Shown piece by piece: positions 30,715 to 42,067 of a DNA stretch of 64,000 bases. Location: NCBI RefSeq assembly GCF_033115175.1, contig NC_084830.1:42291409-42355408 (forward strand), written 5' to 3'. Made by a program: the position numbers and the translations under genes. The stretch's first letter is position 1. The number at the start of each line of letters is the position of its first letter. The notes below the pieces were generated by a model. It was not told the origin of the DNA, did not search any database, and saw only the letters and a list, made by a program, of their open reading frames with translations. This DNA is from Lepus europaeus (taxonomy: Eukaryota; Chordata; Mammalia; Lagomorpha; Leporidae).

Positions 30715-30900
30715 GCCCAAGAAGGGCCAGGAGCCAAGAGAGTGCAGGGGCCCAAGCACTCAGGCCATCTTCCACGGCTTTTCCAGGCCATTAGCAGAGA
30801 GCTGGATCAGAAGAGGAGCAGCCGGGACATGAACTGGCACCTGTATGGGATGCTGGCGCTACAGGGGGAGGCCTAGCCCGCTACACCATAGCACCAGCCT
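30715..30900 (-). mobile_element. C-repeat SINE, truncated, minus strand
   Basis: Only the head-proximal half remains: GCCAGGAGCCAAGAG, GTGCAGGGGCCCAAGCACTC, AGAGCTGGATCAGAAGAGGA, and end CACCATAGCACCAGCC. The tail side is missing. Confidence 0.8.
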
Positions 30901-31344
30901 CATTACTAATCCTTTAATATACTGAAAGGGAATTCACAGATAACGCACATGCCATTCAAAATGGTGTACTAATTATAACCCACAAGAGAAATAAAAGCAG
31001 CTCATAATAAAATGCAAAGCTACCTATAAGAATAGTTTGTAATCAAATAACAGCTCCTCGCTATGTGAATGCCAGGGGAGCCCACACTAGAAGTCATGAC
31101 AAGGGAATCAGGTGCTTGCCCCAAACAGGCAGAATCACCGTGGGTGTGGCCGCAGTAGATCGAGGGCGTGGGCAGGTGAGCAGTAGGACACCTCCAGTGC
31201 CATGAGAGATGCTAACACTGGTGACATGACTTCCAAAGCAGTGAAACAGGGACCAGCGCTTGGTGAAGATCAAAAGCTAAGTAAAATACAACGTTCCCTC
31301 CCTTTACACACGGTACCATTCAGGCTCTAGTAAAACTGCAAGAC

Positions 31345-31485
31345 AGCCTTTGTGTATATGCAAGAGGTCTTATGGGACATGTGCAATAGGAAAAAAGCTA
31401 TGCATACATTTCAAACATCTCTTGCACCAGAATAAACCGACCTTTTAGCGCCATTTTCCATGAACTTTTTGAAGTACCCTTTTGT
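31345..31485. repeat. dispersed palindromic element, partial copy
   Basis: GCTATGCATACATTTCAAAC, CTTGCACCAGAATAAACCGA and CCATTTTCCATGAACTTTTTGAAGTACCC correspond in order to the right arm of the element at 53860-54050. Confidence 0.6.
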
Positions 31486-31978
31486 AAAATGGGGTTAAGT
31501 CTAGACTCGGTTCATTGTAAATAAATGTCCCATGGGACATGAGACATTTGTGGGGGAACAGGAAGGTTCTGGGGGGGGGGATCGCCCCACGCTTTGCAGC
31601 ACGCCTATGATTACATGCAAGCAGTAGCTCCCTACCTAGGACTTGACAAAATCATGCCTACACGTTTTCAAGATGCTCCCTAGGGGGCACTACTGACAAG
31701 CCTTTCCCCACATGGAGACGCACTGTTTTGGGATTAGGAGCCGGAACCACCCCCTGGCTGGAGCTCCTTGTGTACATCTTTCCCAGCCGGATGGAGGCTG
31801 CCATCGGTAGATAGAACCAAGATATTTCCTGAGGTTCTGGATCTGTGAGCCCCTGAAGTCACACAGTATCGGTAGTGCCTATTCGGCACAGATGTTACAT
31901 TTTGTTTTTGTTTGAGTTTAGTGTCTGATATAAGTGACAACAAAAAATGAGACTAACACAACTTCAAAAGTCAGTTAT

Positions 31979-32001
31979 ATGTGTGTGTGTGTGTGTGTGT
32001 A
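31979..32001. repeat. TG microsatellite
   Basis: About eleven uninterrupted TG units. Confidence 0.88.
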
Positions 32002-32059
32002 TAATTTTACCCTTTCTCTTCTATATCGTTACTTTGTTATGTCAAAAGACAAAATGTCA

Positions 32060-32331
32060 GGGCTAGCCTTGTGACACGGCAGGTTGGGCCACCGCTTGAG
32101 ATGCCAGCATCCCAAATCAGAGAGCTGGTTTGAGTCCTGGCTGCCCCACTTCTGATTCAGCTTCCTGCTAATACATCCAGAAAGATAGCAGGCAGAAGAT
32201 GGCCCAAGTGACTGGGCACCTGCCACCCACGTGGGAGAGCTGGGTGGAGTTCTTGGTCCCTGGCTTCCGGCTGGCCCAGCCCTGGATATTGCAACCATCT
32301 GGGGGAGTGAAGCAGCAGATGAAAGATCTCG

Positions 32332-32365
<34 letters not shown>

Positions 32366-32402
32366 ATTGCACTACCTTTCAAATAAATAAACATTCCAAA
32401 AA
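32060..32402 (+). mobile_element. C-repeat SINE, older variant, plus strand
   Basis: GGGCTAGCCTTGTGACACGG head, GAGTCCTGGCTGCCCCACTT, CTTCCTGCTAATACATCC (older-variant body), CT tract, and AAATAAATAAACATTCC tail. Confidence 0.87.
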
Positions 32403-32464
32403 AGAAAAAAGGAAAAACCACTTTAAAAAAGACAAAATTACAAATTTCAAGTAAAAAAAAATGT

Positions 32465-32566
32465 TAATTTTTCTTGTTTGAAAGGCAGAGAGAGAAAAAG
32501 ACAGGGACAGTCAGATAGAGATCTTCCACATGCTGATTCACTCCCCAAATACCTGCAATAGCTCTT
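32465..32566 (-). mobile_element. C-repeat SINE, truncated, minus strand
   Basis: Tail-side fragment only: TTCTTGTTTGAAAGGCAGAG, GA tract, GATCTTCCACATGCTGATTC, ACTCCCCAAATACC. Cut by insertion of the next SINE; no convincing head half follows it. Confidence 0.7.
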
Positions 32567-32903
32567 TTCTTTTTTTAAAAGATTTATTTTATTTATTCAA
32601 AAGACAGAGTTACAGAGAGGGGTAGAGACAGAGAGGTCTTCCATCCACTGGTTCACTCCCCAGATGGCTGCAATGGCCGGAGCTGCGCCAATCCAAAGCC
32701 AGGAGCCAGGAGCTTCTTCCAGGTCTCCCACGTGGGTGCAGGGGCCCAAGGGCTTGGGCCATCTTCTACTGTTTTCCCAGGCCACAGCAGAGAGCTGGAT
32801 GAGAAGAGGAGCAGCCGGGACTAGAACCGGCACCCATATGGGATGCTGGTGCTTCAGGCCAGGGCTTTAACCCACAGTACCACAGCACCGGCCCCCTAGC
32901 TCT
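32559..32903 (-). mobile_element. C-repeat SINE with target-site duplication, minus strand
   Basis: Element ~32567-32894 flanked by TAGCTCTT on both sides (near 32559 and 32897). Near-consensus body and end CCACAGCACCGGCCCC. It inserted into the end of the truncated SINE before it. Confidence 0.92.
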
Positions 32904-33660
32904 TATTTGTAATTCCAGAACCAGGCAAGAGCCCATTCCTTAACCAGAGTGAGTGTTTTAAGGAGTCACGCAGAGGAGGTTGGTTTTATAGACAGAAAAG
33001 GCTGAGAAAAGCAGAACAGAACAGAAAGTGGCCTGGCCGTCCCCAAGTTACTTTCTTTGTATAGGCGAAAGCAGAGGGAGCTCCCCTATTGTGCCAGCTG
33101 CCACAGGCTTGGCCAGGGGTTGGGCCGGTCCCTCCTGCTCTCCCGCCTGCCTGCACAGTCAGACACGGGGGCATCAGCACTAATGATCTCACTTTGGTTC
33201 TGGCCAGTTGGACCTAGTCCAAACCAAAGGCCTCCTAGACCTGGGATCGAATAATTAGTATCACTGGTGCATTTTTTAATTCTGCAAAGTAGGACTAGAA
33301 AGAGGAAGTGAGCTTCAGAGTGTTATGTCCGTGTAAATCAGAACTGCTCTACACATGCGTGTGCACACGCGAACACGCATGACCATGTTCTCTGTGCAGA
33401 GCTCTTCCCCAGGAACCTCGAGCCAGGGTCCCGGCAGACTGAATCAGTCACCTGGAACTCACACGGGCCAGGGGAAAGCTGGGTGGGGCGAGGGAGCTGT
33501 CAGGCGGCTGCACTGTGCCAGGTGATGTAGGGAACCAGAGGATGCTGGTTAGCAGATGGCAAATGCAGAGAGAACAGAGAAGCAGAGAGTCCCAGAAACT
33601 TCCCTGTTCTAAGATCCCCCCCTTCTCAAGACCCAGCTATCACCTGCCCGTCAGTCCCTT
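32904..33660. other. intergenic, unannotated
   Basis: Unique sequence with a short ACACGCG/CACGCG alternating stretch (33355-33380). No exon recognised. Confidence 0.45.
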
Positions 33661-34027
33661 AAGAACCCCTGTGCTGCCGGCGCTGCGGCTCACTAGGCTA
33701 ATCTTCCGCCTTGCGGCGCCAGCACACCGGGTTCTAGTCCCGGTCAGGGCACCGGATTCTGTCCTGGTTGCCCCTCTTCCAGGCCAGCTCTCTGCTGTGG
33801 CCCGGGAGTGCAGTGGAGGATGGCCCAAGTGCTTGGGCCCTGCACCCCATGGGAGACCAGGAGAAGCACCTGGCTCCTGGCTTCGGATCAGCGAGATGCG
33901 CTGGCTGCAGCGGCCATTGGAGGGTGACCAACGGCAAAGGAAGACCTTTCTCTCTGTCTCTCTCTCTCTCACTATCTACTCTGCCTGTCAAAAAAAAAAA
34001 AAAAAAAAAAAAAGAACCCCTGTGCTG
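33661..34027 (+). mobile_element. young-class C-SINE with target-site duplication, plus strand
   Basis: Element ~33677-34011 with an A24 tail and a perfect 16-bp duplication AAGAACCCCTGTGCTG (33661-33676 and 34012-34027). Head GCCGGCGCTGCGGCTCACTA, B-box GGTTCTAGTCC. One of the youngest copies by appearance. Confidence 0.97.
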
Positions 34028-34080
34028 TTAAAGTCCATCTCCCCTTTCTGCTCACCATGTCTAGGGTATATTTCTTTTCT

Positions 34081-34413
34081 TTTTTTTCCTTCTTTTTTTA
34101 AAGATTTATTTATTTGAGAGGCAGAGTTACAGAGAGAGGAGAAGCAGAGAGAGAGGTCCTCCATCTGCTGGTTCACTCCCTGAATGGCCACAACGGCTGG
34201 GGCTGTGCCAGGCTGAAGCCAGGAGCCAAGAATTTCATCCGGGTCTCCCACATGGGTGCAGGGGCCCAAGCCCTTGGGCCATCTTCTGTTGCTTTCCCAG
34301 GCCACAGCAGAGAGCTGGATTGGAAGTGGAGCAGCTGGGACTCGAACCGGCGCCATATGGGATGCTAGCACTGCAGGTGGCGGCTTTACCTGCTATGCCA
34401 CAGTGCCAGCCCC
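34081..34413 (-). mobile_element. C-repeat SINE, minus strand
   Basis: TTTTTTTAAAGATTTATTTA start, near-consensus body, and end GCCACAGTGCCAGCCCC, directly abutting the target of the next insertion. Confidence 0.92.
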
Positions 34414-34789
34414 CTGATTGCTCTTTTTTTTTTTCTTTCTTTTTTGACAGGCAGAGTGGACAGGGAGAGAGAGAGACAGAGAGAAAGGTCTTCCTTTGCC
34501 GTTGGTTCACCCTCCAATGGCCGCCGCGGTTGGCGCGCTGCGGCCGGCACACCGCGCCGATCCGATGGCAGGAGCCAGGTGCTTCTCCTGGTCTCCCATG
34601 GGGGTGCAGGGCCCAAGTACTTGGGCCATCCTCCACTGCACTCCCTGGTCACAGCAGAGAGCTGGCCTGGAAGAGGGGCAACCAGGATAGGATCGGTGCC
34701 CCGACCGGGACTAGAACCCGGTGTGCCGGCGCCGCAAGGCGGAGGATTAGCCCAGTGAGCCGCGGCGCCGGCTCCCTGATTGGTCTTTT
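34411..34789 (-). mobile_element. young-class C-SINE with target-site duplication, minus strand
   Basis: Element ~34428-34772 with CCCTGATTGCTCTTTT on the left and CCCTGATTGGTCTTTT on the right (one mismatch). Includes GCCGCCGCGGTTGGCGCGC and end GCCGCGGCGCCGGC. Confidence 0.95.
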
Positions 34790-37153
34790 AAGTTCTTCCC
34801 CTTGCATCAGATTTGCAGAATCCACTTCAAGGGGCAGACTTTAATCAAAGGTCAACACAAGAAGTCGCTGTGGTCTTTCCACACTCAGAGCCGGGCTTTG
34901 ACCCTCATCAGCTGTGAGTCTCTCTGGTCTTTAAACTTGGGACAATAACAACTGCAGTGACAGCTGGGTGAGAAGAGGACAGAGGTGGGCTCAGCACAGT
35001 GTCTGTCCCCGTGCCCTTGCCTGTCCGGCTAGACGCCTTTCAGGAATGGGGAACTGAATTCCAGAGTGTTTGCTTGCTGACCAGTCCTTCTGAAAGTCTT
35101 AGCTTCAAGGCAACACCTCTCTTGGGTTTGCATTTTAATCAGAAGTTCCAGCAGAGCACAGCATGATAGAGGGGGAGGGGCCTTAGACGTGATCTAGTCC
35201 AACCCTCTCGTTTTACTTTTAAAATTGTTACCAAGGGCACAGTTGCATACAGGTTAAAGGGTGCACGATTGAACCAACAGTGGATTCAGCCCTCACCTAA
35301 AATCTCCATCTTGGCAGCCACTGCCTGTGCTGAGCCCACGCACCCCACGCCACCCAGTACCTGGCTGAGCAGTTGCTTCCGTTCCTGGCTCAGGCCCTCC
35401 TGGGTCTCCCACTTTGGAGAAGCAGGATCTGCCTCCTGGCTTTGTGATTGGAGCTGTGTGGTTTGCCCAAGGCCCCACTGAGTGGAATCACCGTGGTAGG
35501 AGTAGATGAGGCCAGAGCCTTTAGTGTTCTCAAAGCTCCTTAGCACCTTCTCCCAGCTCAGCCTGGGAGCCACTGCTGAGGCAGAGAGCGAGCAAGCCGG
35601 CTTTGGAGAACTCCAGCCTTTGGCTCTGATGGTTTTTTTCCTGAGCCTCAGCTGCGGCTTCTTGCCAATGGCCACAGTTTTGAGGATGGGTAGGGGTAAA
35701 GTGGGGGACATGGTCAAATGCTGTGTACAGAGGGCGATGGCTGTGGGTTCTGGCTGCATGCCCTTGAGCTCATTGGCTCCCTTCTGGGAGCCCGGCGTGC
35801 CGCCCCATACCATGGAAGATTCTACGAGGTAGGCTGTGTGGAGCAACACAAACCCATGAGGAGGCCTACAGCGCCCCTAGTGCTCACCCCCCAACACCCG
35901 CCTCCTGTTCTTCCGCTCAAGGTCACGCGCTCAAGGTCACGGGTCTTCTTTCTTCAGGGGATATAGGCAAGGATACGCGTGCTCACGGGAGACGGCGCAC
36001 TTCTGCCTCCTCCTCCCTGATTTTGCCCACTTTCCTGGATTGCACGCCCGCGAGACCAATCATGCCGGCTTCCAGGCTCCAGGAGCCATCGCTGGAGCAG
36101 CCTGACCTCTCCGACCCCCAGCTGCTCCCCGACTGGCGGTCGGCCCCCAGCGCAACCAGCGAGGGCCCCACATCCCGAGTCTGGGCTGCCACACTGGATG
36201 ACGACGTAGACAGATGAAAAGTCAGATTGCCTATGAAAGCCCCAGGCTCCCGCTTCCCTAACGGGCCTCCAGCCTTGGACGCCCCTCGCCGTGTGTGTGC
36301 CCTCTTTGCTTGGTTCTCTCTCTGCAGCCCGGGAGAGGCTTCCCTGTCCCAGATCCAGAGCTGCTCCCCCGGGCCTGCACCTGTGTCCCTGGCACCTGCT
36401 GCCCTCGTGTTGCTCCTTACTGGGCGGCTGTGGGAGCGCAGCGGCCATATCTGGCACACCCATTGTGCACCCCTGGGCTGGGCGGTGAACAGCACCAGAC
36501 ACACAGTAGGTACCCCGACAGTATTCATGCCAGCTCCTGGCCGGGGCTGCCAGCCGCCCCCCGCCCCGCCGCCGCCCTGGCTAGAGTTGTGGAAAAGCTG
36601 GTTGTCCTCAGGTTCTTGTTTATTTAACCCATGTCAAAGACTGATAACTGAATGGTAAGACAGGCCCAGCAGGTGGGACATGCCCAGGGACCGGGGTAGT
36701 GCCAAAGGGGCCCGGCGTGGCTGAAAGTGCTTTTCCTCTGTCCCCCAGGGCTCTCGGTGCTGCCAGCAAAGTAGAATCTTCTTTGCAGGAGATGTGGAGT
36801 GGCGGGGAGGGCCCCCCGGGGTCCTGTGAAAGCCCTGGGCACCCAGGACAGGCCTGCCTGGGGCGTTAGCTGCCATTTCTAACCTCTTTAACGCTCAAAG
36901 CAAAGGCGCAACTCGGTGACAGGCGTCTGTTGCTGGTGTTCATGGAGTTATTTTCAAAAGTCAAAAGTTTTTTAAAATGGGTAAACTATTTACAATTATC
37001 TGTTGCTGGCATAGAAGTCTCTAAGGCTGAACAAATGCATGCCTGGAAGGTCTCCATTTGGTGCACAGCTGGCTAGGTGCTCAGAGGGACGCAAGCTTCT
37101 GGCCGGCAGCTGAGATGAGAGAGGGTGGCAGGTGCTTAAGAGCCTGGGAATTG
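34790..37153. other. intergenic, unique, GC-rich in part
   Basis: No young transposon. A weak MIR-like stretch lies at 34880-35010, and GC-rich segments near 35870-36600 carry long chance frames on both strands (about 180-187 residues minus, 143 plus). These show no domain and no consistent splice structure, so no gene is called. Confidence 0.5.
34880..35010 (-). mobile_element. MIR-like remnant
   Basis: CATCAGCTGTGAGTCTCTCT, TAAACTTGGGACAATAACAA, GCTCAGCACAGTGTCTG resemble a reversed MIR. Weak match. Confidence 0.4.
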
Positions 37154-37478
37154 GAGCCGGCGCTGTGGCGCAGCAGGTTAGGTGGCTGTCTGCAGCCCCG
37201 GCATCCCATACAGGCACCGGTTCGAGACTCAGCTGCTCCACTTCCGGTCCAGCTCCCTGCTATGGCCTGGGAAAACAGTGAAAGATGGCCCAAGTTCTTA
37301 GCCCTACACCCAAGTGGGAGACCTGGAAGGAGCTCCGGGTTCCTGGCTTTGGCCTGGCCCAGCTCTGGCCGTTGTGGCCATTTGGGGAGTGACCCAGAGA
37401 ATAGTGATCTCTCCATCTCTCATTCTCTCTATATATAACTCTGCCTTTCAAATAAATAAATAAATCTTTTTAAAAAAA
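37154..37478 (+). mobile_element. C-repeat SINE, plus strand
   Basis: GAGCCGGCGCTGTGGCGCAG head, GGTTCGAGACTCAGCTGC, near-consensus body, and tail AAATAAATAAATAAATCTTT. Confidence 0.93.
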
Positions 37479-37560
37479 CTTTATTATGATGCAAAAAAGT
37501 TGAAATCCATGCATAGTTTTTTCCTAATACTCATTTCCCCACGCTTTTAAAAGACTGATT
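37479..37560. repeat. dispersed palindromic element, partial copy
   Basis: TTTATTATGATGCAAAAAAG, TTGAAATCCATGCATAGTTT, CTAATACTCATTTCC match the left/central part of the element at 53860-54050. A SINE tail abuts it. Confidence 0.55.
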
Positions 37561-38359
37561 GCGTTGACATAGAACTCCTGAGACTGCAGACAGATCAGTG
37601 GTTGCTGAGCGTGAGGAGGCAAAGAGAGGCAGGAGGGAGGGTTTGCTAAGGGGCAGCAGGTGCCTTCTGGGGCTTCTGGGGACAGTGGGTGAGTTCACTG
37701 CCTGTATTGCCTGCTGGCTTCACAGCGGTACTCTTGTGTCAAAACTTATCAAAGCGTGCATTTTAAACATAAGACCACGGGACTGCCATCCCTGTGTTCC
37801 ATTGGAAGCGGCACCTGGAAGTTCCCCAGGGACACACTGCTGGCCTTCCCACCTGGTGGCCTCCTCGGGGCTCCCATCATAGTCCCCTCTTCCATGCTTC
37901 CTGGCCTGGCCTCCCACGCCTCCTGCACTGGAGGGCTGGTTCCTTACCATCTCTGTGTCAGTTCTCCTCCAGGAGTCACACAAAGACTCCAGGCCAGGGC
38001 CCCTGCGTGAGGTGCGGCTCAGGTCTGCCACCTGGCCCTACCTTTCCTTTTTACTCATGGGGAAGGTCTGTAGAGCAGGGAAGGTGTTAGTAGTGAGGAG
38101 GAAGGCACCATTCCCCTCAAACTGTAAAACACCAGAGCCTGAGCAGGACCGTCCAGGGATCTCCAAACCCCGTGTCTTGCGCCAAGGCTAGGGACTGCCA
38201 TCAGCTTTAGTGCCTTAGGGGCTCCAGACTGGAACACTCCCCAAGCCTTGTCAGTTTGTTACCTTAACATCTCTTGCGTTTTCCAATATCCACGTCAGTG
38301 CTACCTGCAATGCACTGTTGCTATGGGAACAGCCACACACCCATGGCATTTTGTTTAGG

Positions 38360-38540
38360 CGCAGGCAGTGCTGCTCAGCTTGCGTGCACGTTGGAATCTC
38401 CTGGGAAGCTTTCCAAACTGCTGATGCCCAGGTCCCACCTGCAGGGATCCGGGCTTTGTCGGTGATCAGGGCGCTAATGCTCTCAGCTGCTGGCAGGTGT
38501 ATAACACCTGCTGTGTTCAGAGCCCCTGACGGCTCCTAGA
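38360..38540. mobile_element. MER5-like hAT DNA-transposon fossil
   Basis: GTTGGAATCTCCTGGGAAGC, TTTCCAAACTGCTGATGCCC and AGGTCCCACCTGCAGGG follow the MER5A internal order. Terminal repeats are not preserved. Confidence 0.6.
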
Positions 38541-38784
38541 ATTCTCCAGGCTGAGACAGTGCTTGAGCTTGCTTTCCAGGAGCTGGGGGCTGGTCCTGGA
38601 CAAGTGCCTGGCTGGGAAGGTGCGTGAATCTACATCATGGGACAGAAGAGAGTCTGCAACTTCATTCATTCTTTCTCATCTACTGCAGAATGCAGATTGG
38701 CTTCGTGCACTGCTGGGAGCTACTGAGAGCCAGGGAGTGGATCCCCAAAGCTGAGCAGAGGGGTCGAGAGAGAAATAAAATAAT

Positions 38785-39005
38785 GGTTAACATGTAGGCG
38801 TCCTTAGCGTGTGCCGGGTGCTGCTCAGAGGACCCGACAAGGTTAATTCACTTAATCCTCACCACAGCCCTAGGGAATAGATGCTCCCCACCCCATCTTG
38901 CCAATAAGGAAGCAGAGGCACAGAGAGGTCAAGTATCTTGCCCAAAGTTGCACAGCTGGGAAGTCCCACAGCCAGGATGTGCTGTGGACTTGGCTGAGTC
39001 ACTGT
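38785..39005 (+). mobile_element. MIR SINE, plus strand
   Basis: Clear MIR core: GTGTGCCGGGTGCTGCTCAG, TTCACTTAATCCTCACCACA, GAAGCAGAGGCACAGAGAGG, AAGTATCTTGCCCAAAGTTG, CACAGCTGGGAAG. Confidence 0.92.
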
Positions 39006-39535
39006 CTGGACCCTCGGGGAAGTGGGGGACACTTGGACTGTGGCGTGGAAGATGCCACCGAGGATGGCTGTAGTTAGCAAGGGGTTCTTTGTGGGGGGTG
39101 AGGATCAGGAATCATTGGTGACTCTGACACTCCTGATCTTGCGATGAGCTGGGTTTCAAGCTGAGTCATCCATGGAGGGGCAGCACAGACGTCAACTTAA
39201 GCAGAGTTTAGATTCAGGTATGGGCTTCAGAGCAGGGTCGAAAGTTACAGGACACGAGGCAGCCTGGAGGGGCGTCGCTGGGGCGTCAAAGGCCGCAGCA
39301 GGTCCTCTTCGAGGCTGCCCCGTGGTACAGCGCTCAGAGACAAGGTCTGTGCTGGCCAGATCTCGGCTTGTGGTTTTAGTTCTGTCTCTGTTTGTACACA
39401 GCTGATGGTTGTCTATCTTGGGTATAGGTAACAAGACTATATCTTGCTTTTCTGAACAAAGGTAGCAATTCCATAGATGGCATACTTTTTTTATTTTTAA
39501 AGATTTATTTGCTTGAGCAATCCAAACGTCCTGTG

Positions 39536-39561
39536 GCGTGTGTGTGTGTGTATGTGTGTGT
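39536..39561. repeat. TG microsatellite
   Basis: About twelve TG units with one TATG interruption. Confidence 0.85.
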
Positions 39562-40687
39562 AAGATACTGTTCTGTTGCAGAGTGAGCCTTGCAGCCATG
39601 TGTTGTCTTTTTGTCTGGTTGAGCTTCATCCGGGTGGGAAGCAACGGTTGGATGTTTGCTCTTGGACTGTCCTGGTTCGGTTTTTCCTGGCCCCTGGTGG
39701 CCACCCAGGACAGAGAAGGGTCACATCCATGATCAGTTGTGAGGAGCGACCATCAACCGTGAAGAGAGAATCCCTGAGAAAGGAAATGAAAACCCACCAT
39801 AGGCGGAGCCAGGGTAATCAGCCAGATGGGGCAATGGGTAGGGAAGGGGCTACACAGCAGTTCAGCGTAGCCAGTTATCCTTTGGTTTCTGGAGGACAGG
39901 GGCTGTTTGTGACTAATTCATAGTTTCTGCTGTGCTCCTAATATTTCCCAGTTTATCCCTTCCACACTGCCCTCCAGGCATCTCATGCACAAGGACAGCT
40001 TGCGGGGGACCCTGGCTTCCCACAGCCGGAACACATGGGACCTCGGAACTCCAGGGTTCTCTGCAGCAGAGGCCTCACTAAGGCACCCTGCCGACACCCA
40101 AGAGGGGACTGTCACAGCTAAGGTCACCCAGACTCCCTGCACCAGGACACCCCGATTCTGGGGAGCGCGTCCCAGGACTCCCGTTCTACGCTCTCTTTGC
40201 ATGAAAAGCCTCGTGCTGTTCTGTGTTTTTGCTTTCTTCATTCCTCCTAGGCTTTCACAGTTTCGCCTTCCTAGCAGTAGAAATCTGGGAGGATCCCCAT
40301 CCATCAGCCTCTCCTGCAGAAAGCCTTTCCTGCCTCCCACCTCCCTCTGCACCGGCTGGGCTCCCTGTGCACTGTCGGGGCTGCTGGCAATCACTCTGTC
40401 CTGGAGCCGACTGAGCTGTGTGTCTGTGTCTTCTTGGCTGGACAGTGGGGCTGGGGCAGTCAGCTCCATTTCATCTTCATCTCCAGCCTTCCACACCCAG
40501 GCTGTGCCCGCGCAGGGCCCCTGAATGGAACCAAGCTCCCGGGCAGTGCATCCCCAGGGCCCCTCCCGTGTCACTTCTTCGATGATGTCATTCTCAACAG
40601 CTTCACTTCCACAGAGTGATGTCATTCCTCTTTGTGATGTTGTCCCTCCAGTGTGGGCTCTCTTGGTTTTCTCTCTCTCTCTCTCTC

Positions 40688-40987
40688 TTTTTGGATTTAT
40701 TTATTTATTTAGAGGCAGATTTACAGAGAGAGAAAAAGAGAGAGGTCTTCCATTCTCTGGTTCATTCCTCAAATGGACACAACGATCTGAAGCCAGGAGC
40801 CAGGAGCGTCTTCTGGATCTCCCACGTGGGTGCAGGGGCCCAAGCACTTGAGCCATCCACTACTGCTTTCCTAGGCCATTAGCAGGAAGCTGGATCAGAA
40901 GTGGAGCAGCCAGGACTAGAACTAGTGTCCTTGTGGGATGCCGGCGCTGCAGGAGGAGGCTTAACCTACTATACCACAGCGCTGGCA
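40688..40987 (-). mobile_element. C-repeat SINE, minus strand
   Basis: TTTTTGGATTTATTTATTTA start, GGTCTTCCATTCTCTGGTTC, a shortened centre, and end ACCACAGCGCTGGC. Confidence 0.9.
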
Positions 40988-41371
40988 CCTGTTTTCTTTT
41001 CTTTTCTTTTTTTTTTTTTTTAATTTTTTTTTGACAGGCAGAGCGGACAGTGAGAGAGAGACAGAGAGAAAGGTCTTCCTTTGCTGTTGGTTCACCCTCC
41101 AATGGCCGCCGCGGTAGCGCGCTGCGTCCGGCGTACCGCGCTGATCCGATGGCAGGAGCCAGGTGCTTCTCCTGGTCTCCCATGCGGGTGCAGGGCCCAA
41201 GCACTTGGGTCATCCTCCACTGCACTCCCTGGTCACAGCAGAGAGCTGGCCTGGAAGAGGGGCAACCGGGACAGGATCGGTGCCCCGACCGGGACTAGAA
41301 CCCAGTGTGCCAGCGCCGCAAGGCGGAGGATTAGCCTAGTGAGCCGTGGCGCCAGCCACCTGTTTTCTTTT
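40987..41371 (-). mobile_element. young-class C-SINE with target-site duplication, minus strand
   Basis: Element ~41001-41357 with ACCTGTTTTCTTTT on both sides (40987-41000 and 41358-41371). The T/C-rich start includes repeated CTTTT units. End GAGCCGTGGCGCCAGCC. It abuts an older SINE. Confidence 0.95.
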
Positions 41372-41655
41372 TTAATTTAATTTTAAAAATGTATTCATTT
41401 GAAAGGCAGAGTTACAGAGAGAAGGAGAGATGGATGGGGGCGGGGGTGGCGAAGCAGAGAGAGAGAAAGAGATCTTCCATTCACTCCCCAAACAACAGGG
41501 GCCTAAGCACTTGGGCCATCTTCTGCTACTTTTCCCTGGGGCATCAGAAGGATGCTGGATTTGAAGTGGAGCAGCCTGGACTTGAACCAGTGCCCATATG
41601 GGACATCCACATCACAGACAGCGGCTTAACCTGCTGCACCACAACGCTAGCCCCT
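41372..41655 (-). mobile_element. C-repeat SINE, minus strand
   Basis: TTTAATTTAATTTTAAAAAT start, GAAAGGCAGAGTTACAG, a deletion in the middle, and end GCACCACAACGCTAGCCCC. Confidence 0.87.
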
Positions 41656-41714
41656 CTCCTGGGTTTTCTACACTTCTTCCTGTTTGAAAGAAGGGACTAA
41701 GAAGCACTTTTGTT

Positions 41715-41925
41715 TGAGAAGTGATTCGGAGCAAGGACTTCCGAGCCGGTCTGCGGGGACTGGAATCCTGACCCTTCACACACCATGACTTCACTTCCCT
41801 CCCCCTCACTCTCATCTCCTGAAAGACAAAGGTAGCAAGGGCCTGAGCTCATGAGGTTGTTGCCAGGATCACATCCATTTGTAACGTCAGCATAGAGCCA
41901 CACCTGGCCCACTGTGCACGCCGCC
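41715..41925 (-). mobile_element. MIR SINE, minus strand
   Basis: Reversed MIR: GGACTGGAATCCTGACCC, CACTTCCCTCCCCCTCACTC, ATGAGGTTGTTGCCAGGATC, AGCCACACCTGGC. Confidence 0.65.
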
Positions 41926-42067
41926 TGCGGTCAGCCAGTGTCACTGTGGTCCCAGATCTCCATCCTCTGCACTGCTCTCTCCCTCTCTCAGACACGGGCA
42001 TGGCCGGAGGCCCAGCCACCTCGATCCTGACATGAGGCTGATGCTGACCATAGGTTCGATGTCGTTT

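Larger units (their letters stand above)
30901..32059. other. intergenic, contains palindromic-element copy and TG repeat
   Basis: AT-rich unique sequence with the palindromic element at 31345-31485, a G10 run near 31570 and a TG microsatellite at 31979-32001. No exon recognised. Confidence 0.45.
37561..40687. other. intergenic with MER5-like, MIR and TG repeats
   Basis: Mostly unique. Contains a MER5-like fossil (38360-38540), a good MIR (38785-39005), a small C-SINE tail scrap near 39490-39510, and a TG microsatellite. The minus-strand frame 39918-40625 (235 residues) is the longest in the intergenic region but has no recognised domain. Confidence 0.5.

Noticed and set aside
35286..35849. 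187-residue minus-strand frame and nearby 180-residue frames as a possible gene between PABPC1 and SNX31
   Set aside because: No domain, no splice pattern, overlapping frames on both strands, and no gene known to me at this syntenic position.
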